Assembly: GCA_044433115.1 (NCBI GenBank)
Contig: JAWXTY010000014.1
Coordinates: forward strand, 1 to 44,763
Direction: 5' to 3'
DNA: 44,763 nt
Source: CAKUIA01 sp044433115
Lineage (GTDB): Bacteria; Verrucomicrobiota; Verrucomicrobiia; Opitutales; Intestinicryptomonadaceae
A program made the position numbers and the translations under genes. Position 1 is the first letter of the stretch. Every line of letters begins with the position of its first letter. The notes under the pieces were generated by a model, which did no database searches, had not been told where the DNA came from, and saw only the letters and a program-made list of their open reading frames with translations. This document shows positions 23,283 through 32,157 of this stretch, piece by piece.

Positions 23283-23756
23283 AATGAAATGTCTCTAGTT
23301 TTTGAGAGGAGTTTCAGGGGGAACAATAAAGACAATAGAAAACCAACCCTGCCTTGCTTTAAATATGAGTAGGCAAAAAGTATTTGCTATTTTTCGCTAA
23401 GCTTTTTCTTGGCGATTGTGTTGCCGATTTTTGCAGATTTTAATAAATAGGTGGGTTCTAAAAATTAGTTTTAAAATAGATTAATACAAAATGATAAGTA
23501 TGCAAAAAACTATGTCAAGCCACTTTTAGAGGCAAGGTAACATATCAAATAAATACAGAAAAGAATACGCAACAAAAAAAGAGAATGTCCTTAAAGCAAA
23601 GGATAAAAGAAGGCAAAAGAAAGGTGAAATCAGATAAAATCAAAAAAAATGAAAAAAGTTTAAAAAAAAGCTTGCAAAGCAAAAAGAGATTAGGCATATT
23701 TAATAACTTAATTTAAAGATTAGTTGTGTTTTGCGACTTAGCTTTAATAAAAAGAT
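23283..23756. other. Intergenic region before tRNA-Lys
   Basis: No recognised gene. It contains the 13-mer TTCTAAAAATTAG (23456-23468) matching the foldback-element terminus, and CTTGGCGATTG (about 23408), the complement of a sequence in the copy A region (about 61-71). One short Lys-rich open frame (23585-23716, 43 codons) is present but unsupported. Confidence 0.5.
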
Positions 23757-23828
23757 GGATCGCTAGCTCAATGGTAGAGCAGTTGCCTTTTAAGCAATTG
23801 GTTTCGAGTTCAAATCTCGAGCGGTCTA
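23757..23828 (+). tRNA. tRNA-Lys (anticodon UUU)
   Basis: Acceptor GGATCGC / GCGGTCT with G1-U72, D arm GCTCAATGGTAGAGC, anticodon stem GTTGC/GCAAT around CTTTTAA, T-loop TTCAAAT. Discriminator A, no encoded CCA. 20 nt upstream of tRNA-Arg, probably one transcript. Confidence 0.96.
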
Positions 23829-23848
23829 TTTTTTTGTATTTCACAGAT

Positions 23849-23922
<74 letters not shown>

Positions 23923-23929
23923 CTTCTTA

Positions 23930-23962
23930 AAATCCCTTAACTATTATAGTTAAGGGATTTTT
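23930..23962 (+). terminator. tRNA-Lys/Arg intrinsic terminator
   Basis: Perfect 14-bp stem AAATCCCTTAACTA / TAGTTAAGGGATTT with a 3-nt loop, then T-run. Confidence 0.85.
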
Positions 23963-24017
23963 GCGTCTCTATAGGTTTATTTTTACTATAAAACTGGATA
24001 TTTTGCCCTGTGTTTTT

Positions 24018-24362
24018 TTGAATAAAAATACAAGGCTTAAAGTTTTAGCAACTTTGTCGCTTGCAATATGGAGCTTCTTTGCAAGTTTTGCTTATGCTGA
24101 TAGCATTTATAGCTACATAGAAAACGAAGATGGCACAAAACAAATATATAACTCTTCAACAGGGGCTACTTTTAATATACCAGAATATGAGGCTATTTAT
24201 ACTATAGTTGATGCGAGTGATGGAAATTCAAATTCAATAAGCGTAATTAGCTATCAAAAAGATGCCGATGGAAATTATGTCTTTGAAAATGGCAAGCTAG
24301 TAGAAGAAGAACAAGTCATAAGCCTAGCATTAACTTTGCAGAGAAATAACTTTGCTCGTTGA
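24018..24362 (+). pseudogene. Fragment of an exported protein, 3' end rearranged
   Basis: An open frame with no ATG. A TTG at 24018 would give an N-terminus with a convincing signal peptide (KVLATLSLAIWSFFASFAYA) and about 80 acidic, Asn/Gly-rich residues. The frame opens earlier (23961) but there overlaps the tRNA terminator. Its last ~15 residues are antisense to a minus-strand outer-membrane fragment (24316-24734), so the true 3' part has probably been replaced. Could instead be a short real gene with a TTG start. Confidence 0.4.
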
Positions 24363-24734
24363 CATTTACGCCATTTGTGTAGCTTGCTGAGTCGCTATCT
24401 TGAAGAACTAAGTTTAACATAGCTAGAGGAGTGATAGTCAAGCCTTCAACTGTAGTTTCTAAGTCGTAAGATACGCCCTATCAACATATTGAATGCGTCT
24501 GAGTCCCAATCAGCTGAGCCAGCTCCTGATTTATAACCCTTGTTCCAGAAGTGTGCGTAGCCGATATTGCCAAATAGCTCTAAGTCTTCATTTGCATAAA
24601 CAGACAAGCTTTTTGCAAGGCTCGCCTTTTTAGTGTTTAGTTTTGGCTAATCTCTAAAAATTAACGATTTTTAGAACTCAACTTTATTTAAGCCACAGTA
24701 GTGTATATAGAAGAGTAGTCAAAGATATTTTCAA
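24316..24734 (-). pseudogene. Frameshifted outer-membrane beta-barrel-like fragment
   Basis: Minus strand. One frame reads SLAKSLSVYANEDLELFGNI, then YAHFWNKGY and SDAFNMLIG. After about 24476 the sense frame shifts by one base to VSYDLETTVEGLTITPLAML, then ASYTNGVNVNEQSYFSAKL and a stop at 24316. The alternating, aromatic-ended strands resemble a porin-like beta-barrel. Upstream an AAGGAG site (24748-24743) precedes a TTG-started 16-residue hydrophobic peptide that stops early at 24684, possibly the old signal peptide. A foldback-like hairpin (24654-24674) separates the two. Family not identified. Confidence 0.5.
24654..24674. repeat. Small foldback-terminus-like hairpin
   Basis: CTAAAAAT (24654-24661) / ATTTTTAG (24667-24674) around TAACG. 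It shares TCTAAAAATTA with the foldback element ends at 3668 and 3825. It marks the 5' border of the outer-membrane pseudogene. Confidence 0.45.
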
Positions 24735-24958
24735 AAAAAAATCTCCTTGAGCTTCATTCTCAACTTACTAGAACACTTACACTTAGGAAAAAATTACTAC
24801 ACTAGATATAAGGATAGCCCTTTAAAAATCCCACAAAAACCGAAAGCAAATAATGGGAAATTTACCCCCTACGCACTCGCTACATAAACCTACACAACAT
24901 CTCAAGGCTAGACGTAAAAAAGTTTTTCGCCATAGCCTCAGAAATGTCGCATAAAATG
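24675..24958. other. Intergenic region downstream of the RND pump
   Basis: Apart from the pseudogene's possible signal-peptide remnant (24684-24734), no gene, RNA or clear terminator is seen. Confidence 0.4.
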
Positions 24959-27900
24959 CTAAGCTTTCGTTTTTGAGTGCTTTTTGCCAAATAGCATAAA
25001 GCTTGCTGGCGTTATTATAAAACTCAAAAAGGTAGAACTTATCAATCCTCCAATTATCATTACTGAAACTGGATATAGCAACTCTTTGCCCTCTGCGTTT
25101 GCGTCGGCTAATAATGGAAGCAATGCGAAAGTCGCTGTAAAGGCTGTCATAAGTATAGGGTTTACCCTCTCTAGCGTGCCTCGCAATATCATATTTGCAT
25201 TAAAGCTTTCGCCCTCGTACTTCATTAAGTGTATGTAGTGCGATACCATCATTATAGAATTTCTTGCAGCTATGCCTGCTAAAGCTATCATACCAATTAA
25301 AGACGCAACTGAAACTGTCCCTATACTCACATAAGTAAATATCAAGCCCCCTCCGAATGCGATAGGAATTGCTAGCAATATTTGCAATACATAATTTACG
25401 CTTCTAAACAAAGTGTATAATAATGCAAATATCACAACTAAGGACAATGCAAAGAGCGTTGATATACGCCTACTTGCGTCTATACTACTTTGAAACTGCC
25501 CCTCTATATTTGCATAATAATCGCTAGATAAATTTAACTTAGTATCTATAACTTGCCTAAGCTCGCTTGCTAGTTGCACAGAATTAGAGTCAGTAGTATT
25601 TATACCCACAACTATGCGTCGCCTTAGAGAGTCTCTGCTAATTTGATTTGCCCCACGTTGCATTTCCACCTTTGCTATAGATGATAACTTATAGAAATTG
25701 CCCTCCTCATTTTCTATCAACAAATTAGCAATCTTTTCGCTACTAGCAAGGCTTTCATCGTCTAAACGCAATAGAATATCAAAAGACTTTTCGCCATCTA
25801 CTAAATCTCCAAGAACAGCTCCACCAAGCATATCTTTTAGCATATCATTGACTTTGCCAACTTGAAATCCGTACAAAGCAGCCTTGTCTCTGTCTACACT
25901 AATATTAAGTTGCGGTATCAAACTTTGGCTTTCCACTTTCACCTCCAAGTCTGGGTGAGAACTAGATAAAATAGCCTTCAACTCGTTCGCCTTTAATTGC
26001 AAATAAGTCAAATCATCGCCAAAAATCTTTATTGCAATATTCGATTGCACGCCACTTAGCATATAATCAATTCTATGAGCTAGAGGCTTGCCTATAGTAT
26101 AAGTAATACCTGCTATGTCATCTAAAACTTCTCTAATTTTCGCTAAGCCCTCTTCTCTTTTTTTGCTACTTCCATTAAAGGCTACCCAACTTTCTATATT
26201 GTTAACTCCTTCTGCGTGGTCGTCGTTTTCGGCTCTGCCAATCTTTCTCGTAATAGATTTTATCTCAGGAATTTTCAATAGCTTTGAGTCAATCATATCC
26301 CCAATTTGCTTAGCCCTATCTATAGAACTATCAGGCGAAATCTGCACCATCAAAAGAGAGTTAGACTCGTTTATAGCTGGTATAAAATCCTTAGCCATTA
26401 TAGGGTATAAAGCCAAGCTAAGGGCTACAAATACTCCCCCTAAAAACAACACAAACTTTGGGTGTTTTAAAGATGGCTTTATCAAAAGAAAAGCCACTGC
26501 CTTTTTAATATAAATAGAAAACATTGCTTCTTTTGCAGACTTTAATGACTTTTTAGAAATCAAAAACAAAGAACATAGTACTGGAATTACTGTAAGAGCC
26601 ACAAAGAATGACGCTATCATAGAAACAATAACAGCCTCAGCAAGTGGGCTAAACATTTTGCCCTCAATTCCAGTCAAGCCCAAAGATGGAATAAAGACTA
26701 AAAGTATCAATACTGTTGCATAAAAAATTGAAGCTCGAACTTCCACAGAAGCATTCAAAATAACACTAATAGGCGAAGGTCTCTTTCTCAAAGAAGCATT
26801 TTCTACTAATCGTCTATGCACATTTTCAACGTCAACTATAGCATCGTCAACAAGCATACCAATTGCAACTGCCAAGCCTCCTAAAGTCATAGTATTTATA
26901 GTTGACCCACTTAGCCTAAAATATATAAAACTAATAGCTAAGGACATAGGTATTGCCATTATAGTAATGAGTGTTGTTTTGTAGTTTAACAAAAACAAAA
27001 AGAGTATTAAAACTACCATTATCGCACCATCTATTATAGCGTCCTCTACATTTTCTATAGATTTTTCTATAAAGGAGTCGTGCCTATACAAAACATTCAA
27101 CTCGCAATTTGCAGGCAATCGCTTAGCAATTTCTTCGACACGCTCTTCAATCTCTTTTGATATTTGCAAAGTATCGCCAGCAGGTTGTTTTGCAACACTT
27201 AGCATAACGCTATCTATGCCATTTATAGTTGCATCGCCTCGCATTTGAGCCTTTGCATAATCAACTTTAGCGACATCTTTAAGGAAAATATTTTGCCCAT
27301 TTTGCCTTTTTACTATCACATTTCTTATGTCATCTAAAGACAAAGTTCTCGAAGTATTTCTTATGGTAAACTCCACACTTGAAGTATAAGAAATACCTCC
27401 TCCTGTATTAGTTTGAGCATTTGCAACGCTGTCTTTAAACTCTGCTAAAGTTATATTTAAACTAGCCATCTTAAGATTATCAGGAACAATTTTTAGCTCT
27501 CTAATTTCTCCTCCTGTACACAAAATTTGCGACACTCCAGTTATATTAGACAAAGGTCTAGCTATCTCATATTGAGCAATTTCACGAAGCTCCATTTTCG
27601 ACATATCCCTATCGTAGCTAGTCAATCCAAGTATCATAATCTCGCCCATTGCAGAGGCAATAGGTGCAATGATTGGGCGAATACCCTCTGGCAAAAGTTC
27701 AGTTGCAACCGAGAGACGCTCTTGTATCATTTGTCTAGTTTCAAAGACATCGCTATCCCACGAAAACTCCAAAATAACAAGAGACAAACTTGGGCTAGAT
27801 GCAGAACGTATACTCTTTAAATCTTTCATACCACTTAGAGCAGTTTCAAGAGGTATTGCAATTTGTTGCTCAATTTCTTCAGGCGATAAACCTTGAGCTT

Positions 27901-28060
27901 CTGTAACTATACTTACTATAGTTTTGTCGAGTTCTGGCAATATATCAACAGGTGTAGTCTTTGCAGAATAAAGCCCAAATAGAGCAATAACAAGGGCAGT
28001 TATTATTACAAGAAATCTGTTCTTTAAACAAAATTCTATTATACTTGCATATATTTTCAT
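24959..28060 (-). CDS. Heavy-metal efflux RND pump (CusA/CzcA family)
   Basis: 1033 residues, the normal length. Inner-membrane proton-driven transporter. The N-terminal helix is followed by the DILPELDKTIVSIVTEAQGLSPEEIE porter start, typical of the HME-RND subfamily. The central helix motif is AIGMLVDDAIVDVENVHRR, with the acidic residues used for proton transfer. The second half repeats the topology. The motif is neither textbook CusA (VDAAIV) nor CzcA, so metal choice is open. Its ATG overlaps the adaptor stop (TAATG). Last gene of the operon with the His-rich protein, outer-membrane factor and adaptor. Confidence 0.93.
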   Translation of the reverse strand: MKIYASIIEFCLKNRFLVIITALVIALFGLYSAKTTPVDILPELDKTIVSIVTEAQGLSPEEIEQQIAIPLETALSGMKDLKSIRSASSPSLSLVILEFSWDSDVFETRQMIQERLSVATELLPEGIRPIIAPIASAMGEIMILGLTSYDRDMSKMELREIAQYEIARPLSNITGVSQILCTGGEIRELKIVPDNLKMASLNITLAEFKDSVANAQTNTGGGISYTSSVEFTIRNTSRTLSLDDIRNVIVKRQNGQNIFLKDVAKVDYAKAQMRGDATINGIDSVMLSVAKQPAGDTLQISKEIEERVEEIAKRLPANCELNVLYRHDSFIEKSIENVEDAIIDGAIMVVLILFLFLLNYKTTLITIMAIPMSLAISFIYFRLSGSTINTMTLGGLAVAIGMLVDDAIVDVENVHRRLVENASLRKRPSPISVILNASVEVRASIFYATVLILLVFIPSLGLTGIEGKMFSPLAEAVIVSMIASFFVALTVIPVLCSLFLISKKSLKSAKEAMFSIYIKKAVAFLLIKPSLKHPKFVLFLGGVFVALSLALYPIMAKDFIPAINESNSLLMVQISPDSSIDRAKQIGDMIDSKLLKIPEIKSITRKIGRAENDDHAEGVNNIESWVAFNGSSKKREEGLAKIREVLDDIAGITYTIGKPLAHRIDYMLSGVQSNIAIKIFGDDLTYLQLKANELKAILSSSHPDLEVKVESQSLIPQLNISVDRDKAALYGFQVGKVNDMLKDMLGGAVLGDLVDGEKSFDILLRLDDESLASSEKIANLLIENEEGNFYKLSSIAKVEMQRGANQISRDSLRRRIVVGINTTDSNSVQLASELRQVIDTKLNLSSDYYANIEGQFQSSIDASRRISTLFALSLVVIFALLYTLFRSVNYVLQILLAIPIAFGGGLIFTYVSIGTVSVASLIGMIALAGIAARNSIMMVSHYIHLMKYEGESFNANMILRGTLERVNPILMTAFTATFALLPLLADANAEGKELLYPVSVMIIGGLISSTFLSFIITPASFMLFGKKHSKTKA

Positions 28061-29265
28061 TAGTCTTTGCCTCCATCTTTTTTAGAGTAAAATTCACTCC
28101 TAATAAAAAACAAATTCAATAACAAAGAAATTGCCAAGGCGATATAAATTACTGTATTAAAATACTTTGACTGAGTTATAGATGCCATATAGTTTTTAAA
28201 GTCGATAAAAAGCTCAAGACATTTTTCCTTAAAACTATGCTCGTGTTCATCATCGCAATGAGTATGCGTAACTGCAACAGGCACAAAGTCATCGGCACTA
28301 TGCTCGTGATGTTCTCCACTTGCTGCTGGCAAAAATTGCAACTGATAAATATTATTACAAGCAACGATATTACCCTCTTTTAAGCCCATTAAAATTTGAG
28401 TAAAATTGTCGTCCTTTTCGCCTATTGCAACTTCTATTTTTTCGTAAATTAAATCATCTGCACACTCTTGAACAAAGACATAATGATTTGGGAAATTGCC
28501 CCCTATAGCAGAATTAGGAACGACAAGACACTCTTCTTCCTTAGAAATTTCTATACTAAAAGTAGCTCGCATATTTTGTTTTAAAGCCAAGCTTTCATTA
28601 TCAACTTCAAAGAAAACGCCTATGTTTTTTGTAGCTGAATTTGCAGTAGTTGCAAACTTTTTAACTTTTGCCGAATAAACTTTATCAGCTAAGGCAGGAA
28701 TTTTTATACTAGCAATTTGCCCTATCTCTATAGAGGCAAAATCATCTTCGAATACATTTGCTATAGCATAAATTTTCTTGGAATTTACTATGCGTGCCAA
28801 GCTTGTGTTTGCTTGAATGGGCGAGCCATTTGTGATTTCTAAGCTTTCAATTACACCATCTGAAGGCGACACTAAAATTACACTTGGAGGAGGGTCGCCA
28901 GCTAGCAAACTTTCTATCCTTGCAATGCTTTGCCCCTTTTTAACTACATCGCCTAAAGCAACATAAAGCTCTACAACCTTGCCATCTATACGAGAAGAAA
29001 TCTCATAAGTACACTCTGGGATATTCTCTATTTGCCCTAGAGCTTGCACGTTTTTAGAAATTTGTCTTTTCTCTGCCTTTTCATCTTTGAGCTTAAGGCT
29101 AGCATAAGCCTCCTTTGAAGCTTGCACTCTAAGCGACAAAGCTGCGTTTTCTGCCGAAGGAGCTGCCCCGTGGTCGTGTCCACAAGTAGGTGAGGCTATC
29201 AAAGCTCTAAAGCTTAGAGCTAGAGTTATAAGTGCTAAAATATATTTTTTATTTTTCATTTTCAA
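28060..29265 (-). CDS. His-rich periplasmic adaptor (CusB/CzcB-like) with C-terminal membrane helix
   Basis: 401 residues. Signal peptide, then a mature N-terminus with CGHDHG (Cys28). The adaptor core has barrel-sandwich lipoyl halves (DGKVVELYVALGDVVKKGQS; PSDGVIESLEITNGSPI), a beta-barrel domain and a membrane-proximal domain. A His-rich stretch (HHEHSADD, THTHCDDEHEHS) follows at about 315-345. It ends with a hydrophobic helix (TVIYIALAISLLLNLFFI region) and a short charged tail. The terminal helix and His cluster are additions to the basic CusB plan. GTG/ATG choices: M1 at 29265 or M3 at 29259. It overlaps the upstream gene end by up to 17 nt. Confidence 0.88.
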   Translation of the reverse strand: MKMKNKKYILALITLALSFRALIASPTCGHDHGAAPSAENAALSLRVQASKEAYASLKLKDEKAEKRQISKNVQALGQIENIPECTYEISSRIDGKVVELYVALGDVVKKGQSIARIESLLAGDPPPSVILVSPSDGVIESLEITNGSPIQANTSLARIVNSKKIYAIANVFEDDFASIEIGQIASIKIPALADKVYSAKVKKFATTANSATKNIGVFFEVDNESLALKQNMRATFSIEISKEEECLVVPNSAIGGNFPNHYVFVQECADDLIYEKIEVAIGEKDDNFTQILMGLKEGNIVACNNIYQLQFLPAASGEHHEHSADDFVPVAVTHTHCDDEHEHSFKEKCLELFIDFKNYMASITQSKYFNTVIYIALAISLLLNLFFIRSEFYSKKDGGKD

Positions 29266-30493
29266 AATTTCCTAATGCGTAATTTAATTTAATTGAGTTT
29301 ATGGCTTGTTCGGTTTTTATATCTATATCCATTTCAAGTAAGGCTAAGTGTTGTTGCCAAACTGCAAAAACTTCTGCTATAGAAAGCTGAGCATTTTCAT
29401 AAGCCTCTAAGTATTTTTCATACAACTCTAAGCTATTTGCTATGCTTTGGCTCTCTTTGTTCTTCAAAATTTGCTCTAAGCGTTTCGCCCTTAAAGAGTA
29501 AATTCTAATTTCATTTTTTATCTTAATTTCAGCGTCCAAGGCAAGCTCTTCAACTTTCCTACGCATTGCAATCTTTTCAGATATAGCCCCATTAAATGAC
29601 TTTATAGGCAAAGGGATACTTAGGCTTATGCCTATAGCAGACTCCCTTTTTAGCCCTACAGGTACATCGCAAGAATTAGCAGTTTCGAGAAAAATACCAA
29701 CTTCTATATCCTCAAATTTCTCTGCCTCAATTAAAGCAACTTGAGCCTTTACACTATCCTTTGCCTTCAAAAGCATTTGATAATCATATCTCAAAGACAA
29801 AACACTTTCACTAAAGCTCTTGTCGCTTGTAGCAATGATTTCAAGATTATCTGCAAGCCTTATATCTTTATCTATAGCCAAAAGCCCCTTAAGCTCTAAA
29901 ATAGAAGTCTCGTAGTCTATTTTTGCCTGCTCAACTTCTATAGCCAATCGCTCACATTCATTTGTTGCACTTAGGCAATCCAAGTGAGAACCCTCTGCCC
30001 TTTGACAAGATGAATGAAGATAGTTTTTAATGTCTTGAAATAGCTTAAATTGCCTTTGGCTCTTAGCTAAATTTTCTGCAACTTTTAGCGAATTTATATA
30101 AGCAATTTCTACGCTTAGTGCTAAGTCTTTTTCGGCTTGCTTGTATTCTAAAGAAGCCAAGTCTATGTCTATTTTAGCTATATCTTTTTCCTTAGATAGC
30201 CTGCCAAATAGGGGGAATTTTTGCGATATACTTATTTCTAAAGCGTCCTCGCCCTCTTTGCCAAAGAGGAAGTCGTTTCCATAAGACAGCCCAAGGCTTG
30301 GATTGTCGAGCCTGCCAGATTGTTCTAGCTTGCCTTTCGACGCATCTATAGAAGTTTTTACAGCCCTTAGCTGAGGGCTATTAGCCAAGGCAATAGAGAC
30401 TGCATTAGCTCTGGTTAAATTGAGAGTTTTATCTGTATTTTCAGCATAGGCATTTGCACATAGGCACAATGCGACTATAATAATTTTTTTCAT
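29249..30493 (-). CDS. TolC/CzcC-like outer-membrane efflux factor
   Basis: About 414 residues from the ATG at 30493 (signal peptide MKKIIIVALCLCANAYA); the frame to 30559 adds 22 residues without signal character. The OEP-type duplicated helical pattern is visible: ANAVSIALANSPQLRAVKTS, NPSLGLSYGNDF, IAYINSLKVAENLAKSQRQ, and IGISLSIPLPI before the second helical hairpin. Forms the trimeric outer-membrane channel with the adaptor and RND pump encoded downstream. Confidence 0.85.
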   Translation of the reverse strand: MKKIIIVALCLCANAYAENTDKTLNLTRANAVSIALANSPQLRAVKTSIDASKGKLEQSGRLDNPSLGLSYGNDFLFGKEGEDALEISISQKFPLFGRLSKEKDIAKIDIDLASLEYKQAEKDLALSVEIAYINSLKVAENLAKSQRQFKLFQDIKNYLHSSCQRAEGSHLDCLSATNECERLAIEVEQAKIDYETSILELKGLLAIDKDIRLADNLEIIATSDKSFSESVLSLRYDYQMLLKAKDSVKAQVALIEAEKFEDIEVGIFLETANSCDVPVGLKRESAIGISLSIPLPIKSFNGAISEKIAMRRKVEELALDAEIKIKNEIRIYSLRAKRLEQILKNKESQSIANSLELYEKYLEAYENAQLSIAEVFAVWQQHLALLEMDIDIKTEQAINSIKLNYALGNFENEK

Positions 30494-30573
30494 ATATTTG
30501 ATTTTTTGATTTTTCGTAGATGATTTTCCCTCAAGGCAATAGCCCAAGGATAGCTTCATTTAGAAAATAAAAA

Positions 30574-31092
30574 TCAAATAATTAGTATACATATATTTCG
30601 TATGGTCGTAAAATAACTCGACCTAAAATCCCTTAGTTCACAAAAGGTGGGGATATTAAAAGTTTTATGAAAATGAAACTCTTTAGGGATTAACTTTTCT
30701 ATAAAGCAAAGCAGTTCAACATCAAGCCTTTTTAGCTTAATAGAACTATTTTGAGCAAGCTGTCTTTGATTGTTAATTAGTCGAAGATTGCAATTATGCG
30801 TGCCACAAGAATGACACTTAGAACTTGCATTATGATTGCAACACATATGCTCAATATTGTGTAAATCACTAAAAGAGATATAGCTATAAGCATCTAAATG
30901 CTCGTGCTTATCCTCATTAGCTTCACAGTGTTCGTGTTTATTCTCACAATGCTCGTGCTTGTTCTCATTGCTATCTTCTTGATGAAAAGAATGATGAAAA
31001 GAATGATGAAATGCGTGCATAGAAAAAGTGCTTGGCACAACAAATGCGAGTGCAAGTAATGCAAATATTAACACTTTTAAACTTCTAAACAT
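30574..31092 (-). CDS. Exported His/Cys-rich metal-binding protein (CzcI-like position)
   Basis: 172 residues. Signal peptide (1 to about 24, ending STFS), then HAFHHSFHHSFHQE, three imperfect repeats of the KHEHCEN type, HMCCNHN and CHSCGTHNC. The region 26-105 is dominated by His and Cys, indicating a periplasmic metal-binding or sensing protein. The C-terminal third (about 110-172) is ordinary and unrecognised. As the first gene before the czcCBA-like trio it occupies the place of CzcI in Cupriavidus; sequence homology to CzcI is not demonstrated. It starts 23 nt after the pilT stop. Confidence 0.75.
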   Translation of the reverse strand: MFRSLKVLIFALLALAFVVPSTFSMHAFHHSFHHSFHQEDSNENKHEHCENKHEHCEANEDKHEHLDAYSYISFSDLHNIEHMCCNHNASSKCHSCGTHNCNLRLINNQRQLAQNSSIKLKRLDVELLCFIEKLIPKEFHFHKTFNIPTFCELRDFRSSYFTTIRNICILII

Positions 31093-31115
31093 AAATTCTT
31101 TTACAACTTCTTTTT

Positions 31116-32153
31116 TTAATCTTTGTCGATAGCGTAGCTTTGAGCTGTTTCTTTTGTAATATAGCCCTTATTTACGAGATTTTCGAGGCTTTGATTTAGA
31201 GTAATCATACCCAATCTCGAAGAAGTTTGCATAGTAGACTGCATTTGGTGAATACGATTTTCTCTAATTAGAGACAAAACTGCATTATTTGCGACCAAAA
31301 TTTCAGCTGCCAAGCAACGTCCCTTAACATCAGTTCTTGGTATCAACTGTTGGCACAAAACGTATTTCAAGACCCCTGCTAGTTGCACTCTAATTTGCTC
31401 TTGCTCGTTGGCTGGGAATGCTCCTATAATTCTAGTTATAGTTTGCACTGCTGTACTTGTGTGCAAGGTAGCGAAAGTTAAGTGTCCTGTTTCTGCAAGA
31501 GTGAGAGCTGCCCTCATAGTATCTAAGTCTCGCATTTCGCCTACTAGAACTATGTCTGGGTCTTCACGCAAGGCACGCCTTAGAGACTCGCTAAAACTCG
31601 CTGTGTCTGCCCCTACTTCACGTTGAGTAACGAGACATCTTTTGCTCGAGTGCTTATACTCTATAGGGTCTTCAATAGTTATGATATGTTCAGCCCTTGT
31701 CTCGTTTATTTCATTAATAAAAGAGGCTAAAGTTGTAGATTTACCAGAACCTGTTGCCCCTGTAACAAGAACTAAGCCCTTACGCAATTCGCAAATTTCA
31801 GTACAGATTTTTTCAGAAATACCCAAAGACTCAAGAGGGAAAAACTCAGCAGGCAATAATCTCAAAGCCAAGCCAATTCCCCCACTTTGCCTATGTACAT
31901 TTATACGTATTCTACGTCCACAATCGAGGGTTTTAGCTGTGTCTAATTCATTTTCATCTAAGAATTTTTCATATTCTTCGCCATCAACTAAAAACTTTGT
32001 TATAGCAATTACATCAGCTTCGCAAAGAGGCTCAGATTTATCTACAGGCACTAAGTCCCCATGAACTCTCCACATAGGAGGGTTCGGGGCTTTGATATGT
32101 AAGTCAGATGACTCAATCGCCACCCACCTATCTATAACATCTTGAAAATCCAT
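31116..32153 (-). CDS. pilT: Type IV pilus retraction ATPase PilT
   Basis: 345 residues, the usual PilT length. Motifs: SSDLHIKAPNPPMWRVHGDL at the N-terminus, Walker A GATGSGKSTTLASF, the Asp box IITIEDPIEY, Walker B DIVLVGEMRD, the His box TLHTSTAVQTITRI, and QLIPRTD with a C-terminal helix. Hexameric motor that depolymerises pilin into the membrane. It is the last gene of the secretion/pilus run and lies 4 nt after the secretin stop, so a retraction motor is built into this locus. Confidence 0.93.
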   Translation of the reverse strand: MDFQDVIDRWVAIESSDLHIKAPNPPMWRVHGDLVPVDKSEPLCEADVIAITKFLVDGEEYEKFLDENELDTAKTLDCGRRIRINVHRQSGGIGLALRLLPAEFFPLESLGISEKICTEICELRKGLVLVTGATGSGKSTTLASFINEINETRAEHIITIEDPIEYKHSSKRCLVTQREVGADTASFSESLRRALREDPDIVLVGEMRDLDTMRAALTLAETGHLTFATLHTSTAVQTITRIIGAFPANEQEQIRVQLAGVLKYVLCQQLIPRTDVKGRCLAAEILVANNAVLSLIRENRIHQMQSTMQTSSRLGMITLNQSLENLVNKGYITKETAQSYAIDKD

Positions 32154-32157
32154 ATAG

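Noticed and set aside
24863..24960. Short frame reading MAKNFFTSSLEML on the minus strand after the RND pump
   Set aside because: Very short, no recognised family, and overlaps the end of the pump gene out of frame.
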